Below are positions 54,578 through 63,998 of a stretch of 64,000 nt of DNA, one piece after another. A program made the translations under genes and the position numbers. How positions within the stretch are numbered: position 1 is the first letter of the stretch; every line of letters begins with the position of its first letter. The notes under the pieces are model-generated. The model was not told where the DNA came from and made no database searches. It saw nothing but the letters and a program-made list of their open reading frames with translations. The stretch lies in the NCBI GenBank assembly GCA_964520585.1, contig CAZFOO010000007.1, positions 8,891 to 72,890 on the forward strand, given 5' to 3'. The stretch comes from PXAP01 sp964520585 (GTDB taxonomy: Bacteria; Bacteroidota; Bacteroidia; Bacteroidales; PUMT01).

Positions 54578-55999
54578 TTAAACACCATCCTGTTTTATTA
54601 TTACCAGCAATGTAAGTATGAGTATCTGAAGATCAACAAAAACGGACATATTCTCAAGATATATCAGGTCATATTTCAGTCTTTGTACCATCTGATCTAC
54701 ATTTTCGGCGTATCCGAACTTTATCTGACCCCATGATGTTATTCCGGGCTTGATTTTAAGGAGATATTTGTAGTGCGGTGCTATTTTCAATATCTGATCT
54801 ATGTAATACCTTCGTTCCGGGCGTGGACCTACCAGGGACATGTCTCCTTTTAATACATTAATGAAATTGGGAATTTCATCCAGCCTGGTCTTTCGCAGGA
54901 AGCGTCCCGGACCGGTAATTCTATCATCATCTCGCGATGATAACTCCGGACCGTACTTTTCTGCATTATCTATCATCGTCCGGAACTTATAAATGTTAAA
55001 AGGCTTTCCGTTTTTTCCTATTCTTTCATGACTGTAAATAACAGGACCCCTCGACGTAAGCTTAATCCATACAGCGATAAATACCGATACCGGCAAAACC
55101 AGGATCAGAGCCAAAAGGGTGATAATGATATCCATAGTCATTTTAAGGTATGATTGCCATGAAGGCATTGACTTATGGGAGATTTGAATCAGGGGTGTTT
55201 CAATTATGGAATTGATCTTCACCCTCCCGGTGATGGCATCAAATAATACCGGAATAGCCTTTATTACAAGTCCGGGATGATCAACCTTGTTTAGGATGTT
55301 TTCTATCTTACCGTGCTCTGAAGACTCAATGGCCAGTATCAATTCTTCTATCTTGTGTCCTGAAACTATTTCCTGCAGATTATTAATGCTTCCAAGGTGG
55401 TCAAGATAGCCTGACATTGGAGAAGGTCCGTTTCCATTAATATCAATGAATCCGATAAACTTATTTCCTGTCGATCTGACCTGGGTTTTTATTTCCTTAT
55501 AGATATCCACGGCTTTATCATCGCTCCCTATAATGACCGTGTTGAATCCTTTCCGTCCCGTACGAATGGCCGAGATGTTGGAGGATGTCGTCGTCAGCCT
55601 GGGAATATAGGATAGAGGAAAGTGGATCAAAAACATGCTTATGGAGACCTTGATAAAACTGACAGACGTTCCTGTTATGATATCACCTGAAATAAGAATT
55701 GCAGATATAATTAAAGTTCCAATTAATGAAGTTGACAATGAGGCTCCCAGTTCCTTTAGCCGGGAGCGCCGCAGAGTATTACGGTATAACCCCCAGGTTA
55801 AATGCAGTATGATCCAGAAAACAGGAAGGAAAATAATCCCTTTGATGAATAGGGGCTCTCCGGTGAAGCTGAAACCAGTATCTGCATATTGCTCTATGGT
55901 CTGTTCCGATAACCAGAAATAAAAAAGCATCCAGCTGATTATAGCCGAAATAAGATCTCCGGTAAGGTATTTTATTAATTGCTGCGCCTTTTGATTCAT
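54578..55999 (-). CDS. Polyprenyl glycosylphosphotransferase (exopolysaccharide initiation)
   Basis: 473 residues. Starts surface-polysaccharide repeat assembly by moving a sugar-1-phosphate to undecaprenyl phosphate. Four N-terminal membrane helices (about 10-130), a nucleotide-binding-like middle domain (about 140-262; VIIGSDDKAVDIYKEI), one re-entrant or membrane helix (about 278-302), and the catalytic bacterial sugar transferase domain (about 305-473): SHERIGKNGKPFNIYKFRTM, KTRLDEIPNFINVLKGDMS, LVGPRPE. WbaP/CpsE-type layout. No other polysaccharide gene adjoins it in the window, so the product is unknown. Confidence 0.9.
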   Translation of the reverse strand: MNQKAQQLIKYLTGDLISAIISWMLFYFWLSEQTIEQYADTGFSFTGEPLFIKGIIFLPVFWIILHLTWGLYRNTLRRSRLKELGASLSTSLIGTLIISAILISGDIITGTSVSFIKVSISMFLIHFPLSYIPRLTTTSSNISAIRTGRKGFNTVIIGSDDKAVDIYKEIKTQVRSTGNKFIGFIDINGNGPSPMSGYLDHLGSINNLQEIVSGHKIEELILAIESSEHGKIENILNKVDHPGLVIKAIPVLFDAITGRVKINSIIETPLIQISHKSMPSWQSYLKMTMDIIITLLALILVLPVSVFIAVWIKLTSRGPVIYSHERIGKNGKPFNIYKFRTMIDNAEKYGPELSSRDDDRITGPGRFLRKTRLDEIPNFINVLKGDMSLVGPRPERRYYIDQILKIAPHYKYLLKIKPGITSWGQIKFGYAENVDQMVQRLKYDLIYLENMSVFVDLQILILTLLVIIKQDGV

Positions 56000-56232
56000 T
56001 TTTTCAGGAATGCTTCATTCGTACAGATCAGGTTAATAAAGTTAATATACAATTAATTATGTTCAGAAGGTTATTCATGTTCTGCGTCTCAAACGTATGG
56101 ATCCCGCTGTTTTATTGACTTCGTCGATTTCACATGCAATGTTTTGTCTCGTTTTGCAATAGTTTTCGAATGTGAAATTCATTTTATTTTGTGTGACTCC
56201 AGTATCATGGGCGTTTCATCACAGTAATTGGT

Positions 56233-57138
56233 TCACCCGGATATCGGTTGTCCGGTAAATTTGCGGCAAAGCTCCAGCAGCCTTGATGCCTCAAAAAGTT
56301 CCCTCCCTGAAGTGTCTTTGTTTATAATTGAATTGTAAAAACCATCAAGTTCATTATGCAGCAATTGGGTTTCAGTAACAGCATAACTTTTTGTCAGTGA
56401 ATCTATCCTGTTTTTTTGCCGGTTTTTTTCAATGCACTCAAATTTTTGGTTAAGCATATCAACATTGAGAGTATTTTTCATTTGATATATATCAAGTGTA
56501 AAAATTTCATCTTCTGTTAATTCAGATATCAATATATTGGCAACTGAGCCATTGTCAAATTCTATTCTGCCGCTGATCAGTCCGTTTGATGACATACCAG
56601 GGGGAAACCGGAAGGAGTTAATCTTGCGGAAATTGTGATTGCATAAAAAAAAGATTGCATCCAGCATTTTCAACAAGGCTCCTGTTGCCCATCTTTCTTC
56701 AGCCTCATATTTGTTCAGGGAAGCTGATAATTTCGCTTCGATAAAGAAAGGATGTGTTATAAAGGGCACACTCTTATTAAGTGCAGGATTTGTTCTTGCA
56801 GGATAAGTTACCTTGATTATAGAGTGTGCCTCTTCCTGTAATTTCAATAATTTGTTGACAGTAACAGAATCAAAACCGGTTATGTCCATCAGCATGACTG
56901 GTTTGGATCGTCTTAATGCTTCCTCGAGTAATTCCGGAATACCGTAGCTTGTTTGGTGAATTATCAATACATCATTATTCTCAAGAAGCATATCGGCAGA
57001 TAAAAATGGAATTATATCGGATTTTGCAGTATCTGCTTTGCAGGTGTTAAGGGCTCCGGTCAATTTGAACCCGGCATGTCCATTGATAGTTTTGAATACA
57101 GAGTCAGATAAATTTCCTGCAAAGCCGGCTCTAAACAT
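56233..57138 (-). CDS. Degenerate Gfo/Idh/MocA-like protein
   Basis: 301 residues, no signal peptide. Overall layout resembles Gfo/Idh/MocA oxidoreductases: an N-terminal Rossmann-like part (about 1-115; NNDVLIIHQTSYGIPELLEEALRRSKPVML) and a C-terminal beta-rich part (about 120-270; SNGLISGRIEFDNGSVANIL). The expected GxGxxG dinucleotide loop is replaced by RAGFAGNLSDSVF, and the catalytic EKP motif is not seen, so redox activity is doubtful. Single gene upstream (divergent) of pcm. Function unknown. Confidence 0.55.
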   Translation of the reverse strand: MFRAGFAGNLSDSVFKTINGHAGFKLTGALNTCKADTAKSDIIPFLSADMLLENNDVLIIHQTSYGIPELLEEALRRSKPVMLMDITGFDSVTVNKLLKLQEEAHSIIKVTYPARTNPALNKSVPFITHPFFIEAKLSASLNKYEAEERWATGALLKMLDAIFFLCNHNFRKINSFRFPPGMSSNGLISGRIEFDNGSVANILISELTEDEIFTLDIYQMKNTLNVDMLNQKFECIEKNRQKNRIDSLTKSYAVTETQLLHNELDGFYNSIINKDTSGRELFEASRLLELCRKFTGQPISG

Positions 57139-57157
57139 AGTGTTGGTGATTTTAAGG

Positions 57158-57165
57158 CAAAAATA
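57158..57165 (-). promoter_or_regulatory. Putative -7 element for the Gfo/Idh-like gene
   Basis: Minus-strand TATTTTTG, 19 bp before the ATG at 57138; no convincing -33 partner. Confidence 0.35.
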
Positions 57166-57437
57166 ATTTATTTTTTACTTTAACAGTGAGCCTTTGCTAT
57201 ATACTTATCAACTTGTTGTTATTAATTGTATTGTATTTTCGGTGGGTTTGAAGTTAAAAATAATGTAATTTAGCGTTTCGTTTTAAAAAACCCGGAGATA
57301 ACAAAAAAATGATTTCATAAGTTACCAGAGATTCATTTATTACTCCCCGAAAAAACAAATTCATGATAAATCTACCACAGGTTTAATTTTTTATACATGC
57401 TAATATTTAGTAAACGGTTATTTTAATTTTTTAGGGA

Positions 57438-58082
57438 ATGAAGGATTCATACAGGCATAAAGGGCTCAGGAAAAATCTTGTCGATGAATTACGTTTAAAA
57501 GGGGTTGATGATGAAAGAGTTCTGGAGGCAATAATGAAGGTTCCCAGGCACCTGTTTATGGACACAGGATTCGTTGAGTTTGCCTACAGGGACCAGGCTT
57601 TTCCTATAGGGAGCGGTCAAACTATTTCACAACCTTACACAGTCGCTTATCAAACCAGTCTTCTTGATGTGAAGCGACATGATAAGATCCTGGAAGTTGG
57701 TACCGGATCCGGCTACCAGACAGCTGTACTGATTGAAATGGGTGCCAAAGTTTATACGGTAGAGCGACAGCGGGAACTTTACATTAAAACACAATCCTTT
57801 CTGCCTTCCATTGGATATATAGCAAATTTTTTCTATGGAGATGGCTATGAGGGGCTGGAGTCTTATGCTCCTTTTGATAAGATACTGGTAACTGCCGGTG
57901 CAAATGAGGTTCCTGAAAAACTAAAGGGACAATTGAAAACAGGTGGTATTCTGGTAGTTCCGGTTGGCGACAGTAATTCACAGGTGATGACAAGGATTAT
58001 CAGAACCGGGGAAGAAAAATTTCATAAAACTGAACATGGACAATTTGTTTTTGTTCCACTTCTGAAAGGCAAATCAATGTGA
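57438..58082 (+). CDS. pcm: Protein-L-isoaspartate O-methyltransferase
   Basis: 214 residues. Repairs isoaspartyl residues in aged proteins using SAM. The family features are clear: VPRHLFMD (about 34-41), FPIGSGQTISQPYTVAYQ (about 55-72), motif I LEVGTGSGYQTAVL (about 83-96), VYTVERQREL and the C-terminal LVVPVGD and FVPLLKG. Possibly coupled to the metallo-hydrolase gene 23 bp downstream. Confidence 0.96.
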   Translation: MKDSYRHKGLRKNLVDELRLKGVDDERVLEAIMKVPRHLFMDTGFVEFAYRDQAFPIGSGQTISQPYTVAYQTSLLDVKRHDKILEVGTGSGYQTAVLIEMGAKVYTVERQRELYIKTQSFLPSIGYIANFFYGDGYEGLESYAPFDKILVTAGANEVPEKLKGQLKTGGILVVPVGDSNSQVMTRIIRTGEEKFHKTEHGQFVFVPLLKGKSM

Positions 58083-58105
58083 TAATATACTATTAAATAG
58101 ACGAT

Positions 58106-58747
58106 ATGATTAAAGTGCAGAAATTTATTTTCAACCCTTTCCAGGAAAATTCATATTTACTCTATGATGAATCAGGAGAATGTATACTGGTTGACATGGG
58201 AAGTTATACTGTTGATGAAAAAAAAGAAGTGCTCTACTTTATTGAGAATAACAGACTTGAGCCTGTGAAAATTGTCAACACACATTGCCATGTAGACCAT
58301 ATTCTTGGGAATTCTTTCTTTAAAAATAAATTCAACGCCAGAACAGCTGCTCATGCAGGTGATGAATCTTTACTGGGAAATGCTGTTGAGCATGGTGAAA
58401 TGTTCGGATTTGAGGTAGAAGAGCCACCACCGTTGGACGAATACCTGGAAGAAGGAAAGAGGTTGTCTTTCGGTACTTCTTTTCTTGATGTTTTCCATGT
58501 TCCGGGTCATTCACCGGGGAGCGTTGCTTTATACAGTCCAGAAGATGCTTTTGTGCTGGCAGGAGACGTCCTGTTCAGCGGCAGTATCGGAAGAACCGAC
58601 CTTCCCGGAGGCGATTACGAAACCTTAATAAAATCCATCCGTGAAAAATTATTTGTCCTCCCTCCTGAAGTTGTGGTTTATTGCGGGCATGGACCGGAAA
58701 CTACCATAGGAGATGAGAAGGAGAGCAATCCTTTCCTGAACTCCTGA
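58106..58747 (+). CDS. MBL-fold metallo-hydrolase (glyoxalase II-like)
   Basis: 213 residues. Metal motif THCHVDHILG (HxHxDH, about 58-67), further ligands in HVPGHSPGS (about 131-139) and AGDVLFSGSIGRTD (about 152-165), and the C-terminal CGHGPETTIGDEK. This pattern matches glyoxalase II-type thioester hydrolases of the YcbL subgroup. Substrate not proved. It follows pcm closely and precedes gcvP by 115 bp. Confidence 0.93.
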   Translation: MIKVQKFIFNPFQENSYLLYDESGECILVDMGSYTVDEKKEVLYFIENNRLEPVKIVNTHCHVDHILGNSFFKNKFNARTAAHAGDESLLGNAVEHGEMFGFEVEEPPPLDEYLEEGKRLSFGTSFLDVFHVPGHSPGSVALYSPEDAFVLAGDVLFSGSIGRTDLPGGDYETLIKSIREKLFVLPPEVVVYCGHGPETTIGDEKESNPFLNS

Positions 58748-58806
58748 AATTATACTGAGTTCAAAACATTATGATTTTTGTCTTGTTTATCGATCGGCTT
58801 AATTTT

Positions 58807-58814
58807 TATTTTTG
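58807..58814 (+). promoter_or_regulatory. Putative -7 element for gcvP
   Basis: TATTTTTG, 48 bp before the ATG. A CTTG lies 21 bp upstream of it, a weak -33 match. Confidence 0.45.
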
Positions 58815-58862
58815 CAGGATTGAAATACTCTTTTAGAACTAACATTATAACTCAAAATAAAT

Positions 58863-61766
58863 ATGGCTCTTGACAGCTTCCTGAACCGGCATAACGGTCC
58901 CCGTCCCGATGACATCGAATTCATGCTGAAGAAAATTGGCGTTGAATCAGTCGATGAATTGATTGATAAAACGGTTCCTGAATCCATCAGATTAGAGAAA
59001 CCTCTAGATCTTCTTGACGGTATCAGTGAGTATGAATATCTTCAGAGAATATGGGAAATTGCTTCCAAAAACAAGGTTTATAAAACATATATCGGAATGG
59101 GGTATTATGGAACAATCTTCCCTTCTGTAATACAAAGGAATATACTTGAGAATCCTGTCTGGTATACTTCATATACCCCTTACCAGGCTGAGATATCTCA
59201 GGGCAGACTCGAAGCTCTGCTGAATTTTCAAACCGTGATCATGGAGCTTACGGCAATGGAAATTGCCAATGCTTCCTTACTTGATGAGTCCACTGCTGCT
59301 GCGGAGGCAATGATAATGATGTATAACTCCAGGTCGCGGACCAAAGTTAAGTCCGGTGCCCTAAAATTATTTATCGATGAGAATATTTTTCCGCAGAATC
59401 TGGCTGTTATAAGAACCCGGGCCAGGTCTCTCGGTATTGAACTGGTAGTAGGCAAGTACCAGGAAGTTGAACTTGACAATAGTTTCTTTGGTTTGATTGT
59501 TCAATATCCGGCTGCTGACGGGGAAGTCCATGATTACAGGAGTTTTATTTCCGAAGCAGGTAAACATGAAATATTTGCGGGTATAATAGCTGATATACTT
59601 AGCCTTGCTTTGCTTACTCCACCTGGTCATTGGGGTGCAGATGTCGTGGTAGGTTCGACCCAACGATTTGGAATTCCGCTTGGATACGGCGGTCCACATG
59701 CAGGATACTTTGCCACCCGGGAAAAATTCAAGCGTAATTTGCCCGGAAGGATCATTGGTGTTACCGTTGATGCCCAGGGCAAGCATGCACTTAGAATGGC
59801 ATTGCAGACAAGAGAACAACATATTAAGCGTGAGCGTGCCACATCAAATATTTGTACGGCGCAGGCACTTCTTGCTACCATGGCTGGTATGTACGCCGTC
59901 TACCATGGGGCGGATGGATTAAAAAGGATTGCCGGACATGCACACCAGAGTGCGGTTACTTTGTCACAGCTCCTGGAAAAGCTTGGTTATGAGATTAAGA
60001 ACAAGAATTTTTTTGATACACTGAGGGTTAATCTCCCAGGTGGCATCAAATCCGGGAACATAAAAAAAATTGCACTTGACAACAAGATCAACCTGCTTTA
60101 TGTTGATGAAAATAATGTCGGGATCAGTCTGGATGAAACAACCCTGTTAAAGGATATAAATTTAATAGCCGATGTATTCGCGAAGGCAGCCGGGAAGGAA
60201 GCTGTTACGGCCGGTGCTCTTTCGAATGATGTTTATTACAGTAAGGATCTTTCCCGCCAGGGGGATTTTCTTGCAATGGATATTTTTAATGCCTATCGCT
60301 CTGAAACAGAGCTGATGAGATATATTAAAAAACTGGAAAGGAAGGATTTCAGCCTTGCTCATTCCATGATATCACTTGGTTCATGTACCATGAAACTTAA
60401 TGCAGCAACAGAACTGATTCCTCTCAGCTGGCCTGAGATTGGAGGATTGCACCCGTTTATACCGGTTGATCAGGCTGAGGGTTATCATGAGCTTATGGAT
60501 GAACTGGCATCGGATCTGTGTAAAATCACCGGTTTTGAAGCAATCTCATTTCAGCCCAATTCTGGTGCGGCCGGAGAGTATACTGGATTGATGGTTATAA
60601 AGGAATATCACAGGAGCAGGAATGAAGAACACAGGAATATTTGCCTTATTCCCTCATCTGCACATGGCACAAACCCTGCCAGTGCTGTAATGGCAGGGAT
60701 GGAGGTTGTCATAGTGGACTGTGATAAGCACGGTAATGTAGACCTGGGCGATTTGAAGAAGAAAGCCGGACAGCACAGGGACAGGCTGGCTGCCTTTATG
60801 GTTACTTACCCATCCACCCACGGAGTGTATGAACCCGGAATAAAGGAGATGAACTCTGTTATTCATGAGAATGGCGGACAGGTTTATATGGATGGTGCCA
60901 ATATGAATGCCCAGGTTGGGCTTACCAACCCGGCAATTGTTGGTGCCGATGTGTGTCATCTTAATCTTCATAAAACTTTTGCTATTCCTCATGGCGGTGG
61001 AGGTCCCGGTATGGGGCCCATAGGTGTTGCCCCGCATCTGGTTAAATTTTTACCGAAACATCCGGTAGTTCCTACCGGGGGTGAAAATGGTGTGGAAGCA
61101 ATTTCAGGTGCACCCTGGGGAAGTGCAAGTATACTTACTATTTCTCATGCATATATTAAAATGCTTGGGGGCCGGGGTTTGACAGAGGTGACAAAAACCG
61201 CCATTTTAAATACCAATTACCTGGCTGCATCTCTTAAAGATTACTATGATATACTTTATAAAGGCATTCATGGTTTCGCCGCACACGAAATGATACTTGA
61301 CTGCCGTAAATTCAGGAATGGCAAAGGAGAGGATATTACAGAACGGGACATTGCCAAAAGGTTGATGGATTATGGATTTCATGCTCCCACACTCTCTTTC
61401 CCGGTTGCCGGAACACTCATGGTTGAACCTACCGAAAGTGAGTCTTTGCATGAGCTTAACAGGTTTATTGAAGCTATGATCAGTATTTACGAAGAGATAG
61501 AGGAAATTCGTAACGGGAAGGCTGACAAAACCAATAATGTCCTTAAAAATGCTCCCCACACATCGGAGGTAACTGTTTCTGACAGCTGGGATCGCCCTTA
61601 TGGCAGGGAAAAGGCTTCCTACCCGCTGAAATGGATAGCCGATAATAAGTTCTGGCCGGCTGTTAGCCGTGTAGACGATGCTTACGGTGACAGGAATCTT
61701 ACATGTTCCTGCGCTCCTATTGATGCGTACAGAAGCGACATATTCAATTTTGAAAAACTTGAATGA
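58863..61766 (+). CDS. gcvP: Glycine dehydrogenase (decarboxylating), fused P protein
   Basis: 967 residues: the single-chain P protein of the glycine cleavage system, which decarboxylates glycine and passes the aminomethyl group to the lipoyl H protein. The two halves found as separate genes in some bacteria are joined here. The PLP lysine lies in CHLNLHKTFAIPHGGGGPG (about 700-718), and the first half shows STAAAEAM and GVTVDAQGKHALRMALQTR-type conserved segments. gcvT and gcvH are not in the window. A weak hairpin follows the stop. Confidence 0.98.
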   Translation: MALDSFLNRHNGPRPDDIEFMLKKIGVESVDELIDKTVPESIRLEKPLDLLDGISEYEYLQRIWEIASKNKVYKTYIGMGYYGTIFPSVIQRNILENPVWYTSYTPYQAEISQGRLEALLNFQTVIMELTAMEIANASLLDESTAAAEAMIMMYNSRSRTKVKSGALKLFIDENIFPQNLAVIRTRARSLGIELVVGKYQEVELDNSFFGLIVQYPAADGEVHDYRSFISEAGKHEIFAGIIADILSLALLTPPGHWGADVVVGSTQRFGIPLGYGGPHAGYFATREKFKRNLPGRIIGVTVDAQGKHALRMALQTREQHIKRERATSNICTAQALLATMAGMYAVYHGADGLKRIAGHAHQSAVTLSQLLEKLGYEIKNKNFFDTLRVNLPGGIKSGNIKKIALDNKINLLYVDENNVGISLDETTLLKDINLIADVFAKAAGKEAVTAGALSNDVYYSKDLSRQGDFLAMDIFNAYRSETELMRYIKKLERKDFSLAHSMISLGSCTMKLNAATELIPLSWPEIGGLHPFIPVDQAEGYHELMDELASDLCKITGFEAISFQPNSGAAGEYTGLMVIKEYHRSRNEEHRNICLIPSSAHGTNPASAVMAGMEVVIVDCDKHGNVDLGDLKKKAGQHRDRLAAFMVTYPSTHGVYEPGIKEMNSVIHENGGQVYMDGANMNAQVGLTNPAIVGADVCHLNLHKTFAIPHGGGGPGMGPIGVAPHLVKFLPKHPVVPTGGENGVEAISGAPWGSASILTISHAYIKMLGGRGLTEVTKTAILNTNYLAASLKDYYDILYKGIHGFAAHEMILDCRKFRNGKGEDITERDIAKRLMDYGFHAPTLSFPVAGTLMVEPTESESLHELNRFIEAMISIYEEIEEIRNGKADKTNNVLKNAPHTSEVTVSDSWDRPYGREKASYPLKWIADNKFWPAVSRVDDAYGDRNLTCSCAPIDAYRSDIFNFEKLE

Positions 61767-61772
61767 TAACCT

Positions 61773-61802
61773 CATGGCATTTTGAGTCTCCAAAATACCA
61801 TG
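61773..61802 (+). terminator. Weak hairpin after gcvP
   Basis: CATGGCATTTTG/CAAAATACCATG, 12 bp with one mismatch and a 6-base loop, 6 bp after the stop codon. There is no T tract, so termination is uncertain. Confidence 0.45.
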
Positions 61803-61961
61803 CATAATCATGATAATTCATTACTTAACAAATTGGCATAACTGTTGTAGGATTATATACAAATTGATTCGTTATCCGTTGGCAGAAAGAACCGGGAAAT
61901 ATTTACAGGTTAAATTGATGACGGGGTTTCAGTAATCAATTAAATTGATATATAACCAAAA

Positions 61962-62387
61962 ATGAGTCTTATGGAGTCTAATGAACAGTCATTCAGACAA
62001 AATTTCGAGAAATTGCTTTCCTTATTTAAAAAACTCTCAGACAGAATGTCAGATGGAAAGATGCAGGGAATGAATCCTGAATTTGCCAATCAGTTTAAAA
62101 TGATGCTCAGTCAATATGAGATGATGAAACATATGATGCCCCATGATATTCCGGAACAATTTCGTGAACCATTCCGCCAGATGATGGAAAATATGATCCA
62201 TCAATTAAAAGAGGAGGTTGGCGATGATGAACTATTTGCCGAAGAAACGCAAGGAATAATTAAGGAAGAGGGGGAAAAGGAGCAAACGGTTAAAGATATT
62301 GAAGAAAAGCTTAGCAGGCCGGGACTTGATCCCGCTGAAATGGACAAACTCCTTGATAAGTTGGCCGAGATAAAAGAAAAGGGATGA
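61962..62387 (+). CDS. Small Met-rich charged protein of unknown function
   Basis: 141 residues, no signal peptide. The first 90 residues are rich in Met, Gln and Phe with a helical look (NFEKLLSLFKKLSDRMSD, QFKMMLSQYEMMKHMMPHD). The last 50 are highly charged (KDIEEKLSRPGLDPAEMDKL). The pattern suggests a helical hairpin or coiled coil; I do not recognise a family. The stop codon is inside a 20-bp terminator stem shared with the converging zinc-ribbon gene. Confidence 0.7.
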   Translation: MSLMESNEQSFRQNFEKLLSLFKKLSDRMSDGKMQGMNPEFANQFKMMLSQYEMMKHMMPHDIPEQFREPFRQMMENMIHQLKEEVGDDELFAEETQGIIKEEGEKEQTVKDIEEKLSRPGLDPAEMDKLLDKLAEIKEKG

Positions 62388-62410
62388 TTTTCATCCCTTT
62401 TCTTTTATCT
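62368..62410. terminator. 20-bp-stem bidirectional terminator
   Basis: Left arm 62368-62387 and right arm 62391-62410 are perfectly complementary over 20 bp (ends AGATAAAAGAAAAGGG / CCCTTTTCTTTTATCT) around a TTT loop. A-rich and T-rich arms give a T tract on both strands. It lies between two convergent genes and includes the first gene's stop codon. Confidence 0.9.
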
Positions 62411-62445
62411 GCCTTGTTTTCCGGACCATCATCTGAACCATCATG

Positions 62446-62697
62446 TTATCCCTGTCCCGAACAGCAACATCCTCCGCCTCCGGCACTACAACCACCCATG
62501 GAAGACATTGTTTCACTGTAAGCTGCAGATCTTGATCTTGCCTGCTTCGGTGGCCGGTATTCGTCACTCTCGTGACCACATGTGGGACAGTCAGCTATTT
62601 TTTTACTGCACGGTCCGTATACGGGACTACTATATTCCAGTACCCTTCCCTTATCTTCAAAAGCTTCTCCGCAATTATCACATTTAAATTTTATCAT
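62446..62697 (-). CDS. FmdB-like zinc-ribbon protein with Cys/Gly-rich tail
   Basis: 83 residues. An N-terminal zinc ribbon has two CxxC knuckles (FKCDNCGEAF and DCPTCGHES). A linker rich in Ser, Arg and Ala follows, then a short Cys/Gly tail (GGCSAGGGGCCCSGQG). The ribbon resembles FmdB-type regulatory proteins. The Cys tail could bind a metal. Function unknown. Convergent with the Met-rich protein and sharing its terminator. Confidence 0.75.
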   Translation of the reverse strand: MIKFKCDNCGEAFEDKGRVLEYSSPVYGPCSKKIADCPTCGHESDEYRPPKQARSRSAAYSETMSSMGGCSAGGGGCCCSGQG

Positions 62698-62810
62698 TGG
62701 TTGATCTGTGAAAGATTATTATATAATGCTAAATATTTAATAAACTAATATTTATAGTTACAGAAGTAACCGGCTCAATTAATAATGTTTTTAAGGGCAG
62801 TTTAAAATGA

Positions 62811-63998
62811 TTAATAACCTAAAGCCCCAGGTAGCCAAAGGCTTAAGAAGGGCAGATAAGTAATTAGAGCAAGTGCAACAAGCATCGCTACGAAAAATGG
62901 TAATAGCGGACGGATTACCTTCATAATACTTATATCTGCAACGCTGCATCCTATAAAAAGCAGGGAACCTACCGGCGGTGTACATAAACCTACGGTGAGA
63001 TTGACTACCATCATTATTCCAAAATGTACCGGATCCATGCCCAGGTCTACCGCAATGGGCAAGAAAATAGGAGTGAAAATCAATACTGCGGGAGTCAAAT
63101 CCATAAATACCCCTACAAACAGCAGTATAAGGTTGATAAGAAGCAATATCACAATTGTGTTGGTGCTAATGGATAAAAGTCCCGCACTCACATTCTGCGG
63201 TATATTTGCAAATGACATTACCCACGACATACCCATTGAAGTAGCTACAAGAAGCAAAACAATGCAGGTTACCCTGACACTGCGAAGCAGGATATCCGGA
63301 AGATGCCGGATTTTGACCTCTCCATAAATCAATGCCAGGATAAGTGCATAAAGAACTGCTATTGCCGAAGCTTCAGTTGCAGTAAAGATCCCTGCCAGGA
63401 TGCCCCCGATTACAATAACAAGAAGTAGTAAACTTGGTATGGCTGCCAGGAATTTTTTGACTCCATCTACAAATCCGGTTTTCTCCCCGACAGGGTAATT
63501 ATTCCTGTGGGAATATATCGCGGCAACTCCCATAAGCAGGAAGCCTGTAAGAATACCCGGAATGTAGCCTGCAATAAAAAGTGCCGCAATGGAAACGCCT
63601 CCGCTGGCAAGACTGTAGACTATAAGTATGTTACTGGGCGGAATAACTAATCCTGTAGTTGCTGAGGTTATGTTGACTGCAGCAGCAAAGGGTTTATCAT
63701 AGCCTTCCTCAACCATTTTTGGTGTCATAAAGCTGCCGATAGCAGAAGCGGAAGCTGCAGCAGAACCGGATATTGCCCCAAACAGCATATTTGCCATAAC
63801 ATTCACAAACGCCAGTCCGCCGGGCAAGCGCCCAACCAGAACCTTGGCAAAATCAATGAGCCGCAGAGCTATCCCCCCAAAATTCATGAGTTGTCCTGCA
63901 AGTATAAAAAACGGAATGGCCAGTAGTGCAAAACTATCCAGTCCCGTTGCCATACGCTGGGAAAAGGTGGTGAAGGCAGGAATAGCCATAACATTCAC
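62811..63998 (-). CDS. dctM: TRAP transporter large permease DctM (partial, 5' end beyond the window)
   Basis: At least 395 residues of the 12-helix large subunit of a TRAP-type symporter, which takes up a carboxylate or other small solute using a sodium gradient and an extracytoplasmic binding protein. Recognisable family features are FALLAIPFFILAGQLMN, SGSAAASASAIGSFM and GLVIPPSNILIVYS. The frame stays open to the right edge, and about 35-40 N-terminal residues seem to be missing compared with family length. The DctQ and DctP partners, usually upstream, would lie beyond the window. Substrate unknown. Confidence 0.93.
   Translation of the reverse strand: MNVMAIPAFTTFSQRMATGLDSFALLAIPFFILAGQLMNFGGIALRLIDFAKVLVGRLPGGLAFVNVMANMLFGAISGSAAASASAIGSFMTPKMVEEGYDKPFAAAVNITSATTGLVIPPSNILIVYSLASGGVSIAALFIAGYIPGILTGFLLMGVAAIYSHRNNYPVGEKTGFVDGVKKFLAAIPSLLLLVIVIGGILAGIFTATEASAIAVLYALILALIYGEVKIRHLPDILLRSVRVTCIVLLLVATSMGMSWVMSFANIPQNVSAGLLSISTNTIVILLLINLILLFVGVFMDLTPAVLIFTPIFLPIAVDLGMDPVHFGIMMVVNLTVGLCTPPVGSLLFIGCSVADISIMKVIRPLLPFFVAMLVALALITYLPFLSLWLPGALGY

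Noticed and set aside
62391..62579. 62-codon frame overlapping the zinc-ribbon gene
   Set aside because: It is the same DNA in another frame and includes the terminator stem; the zinc-ribbon frame has clear CxxC motifs.
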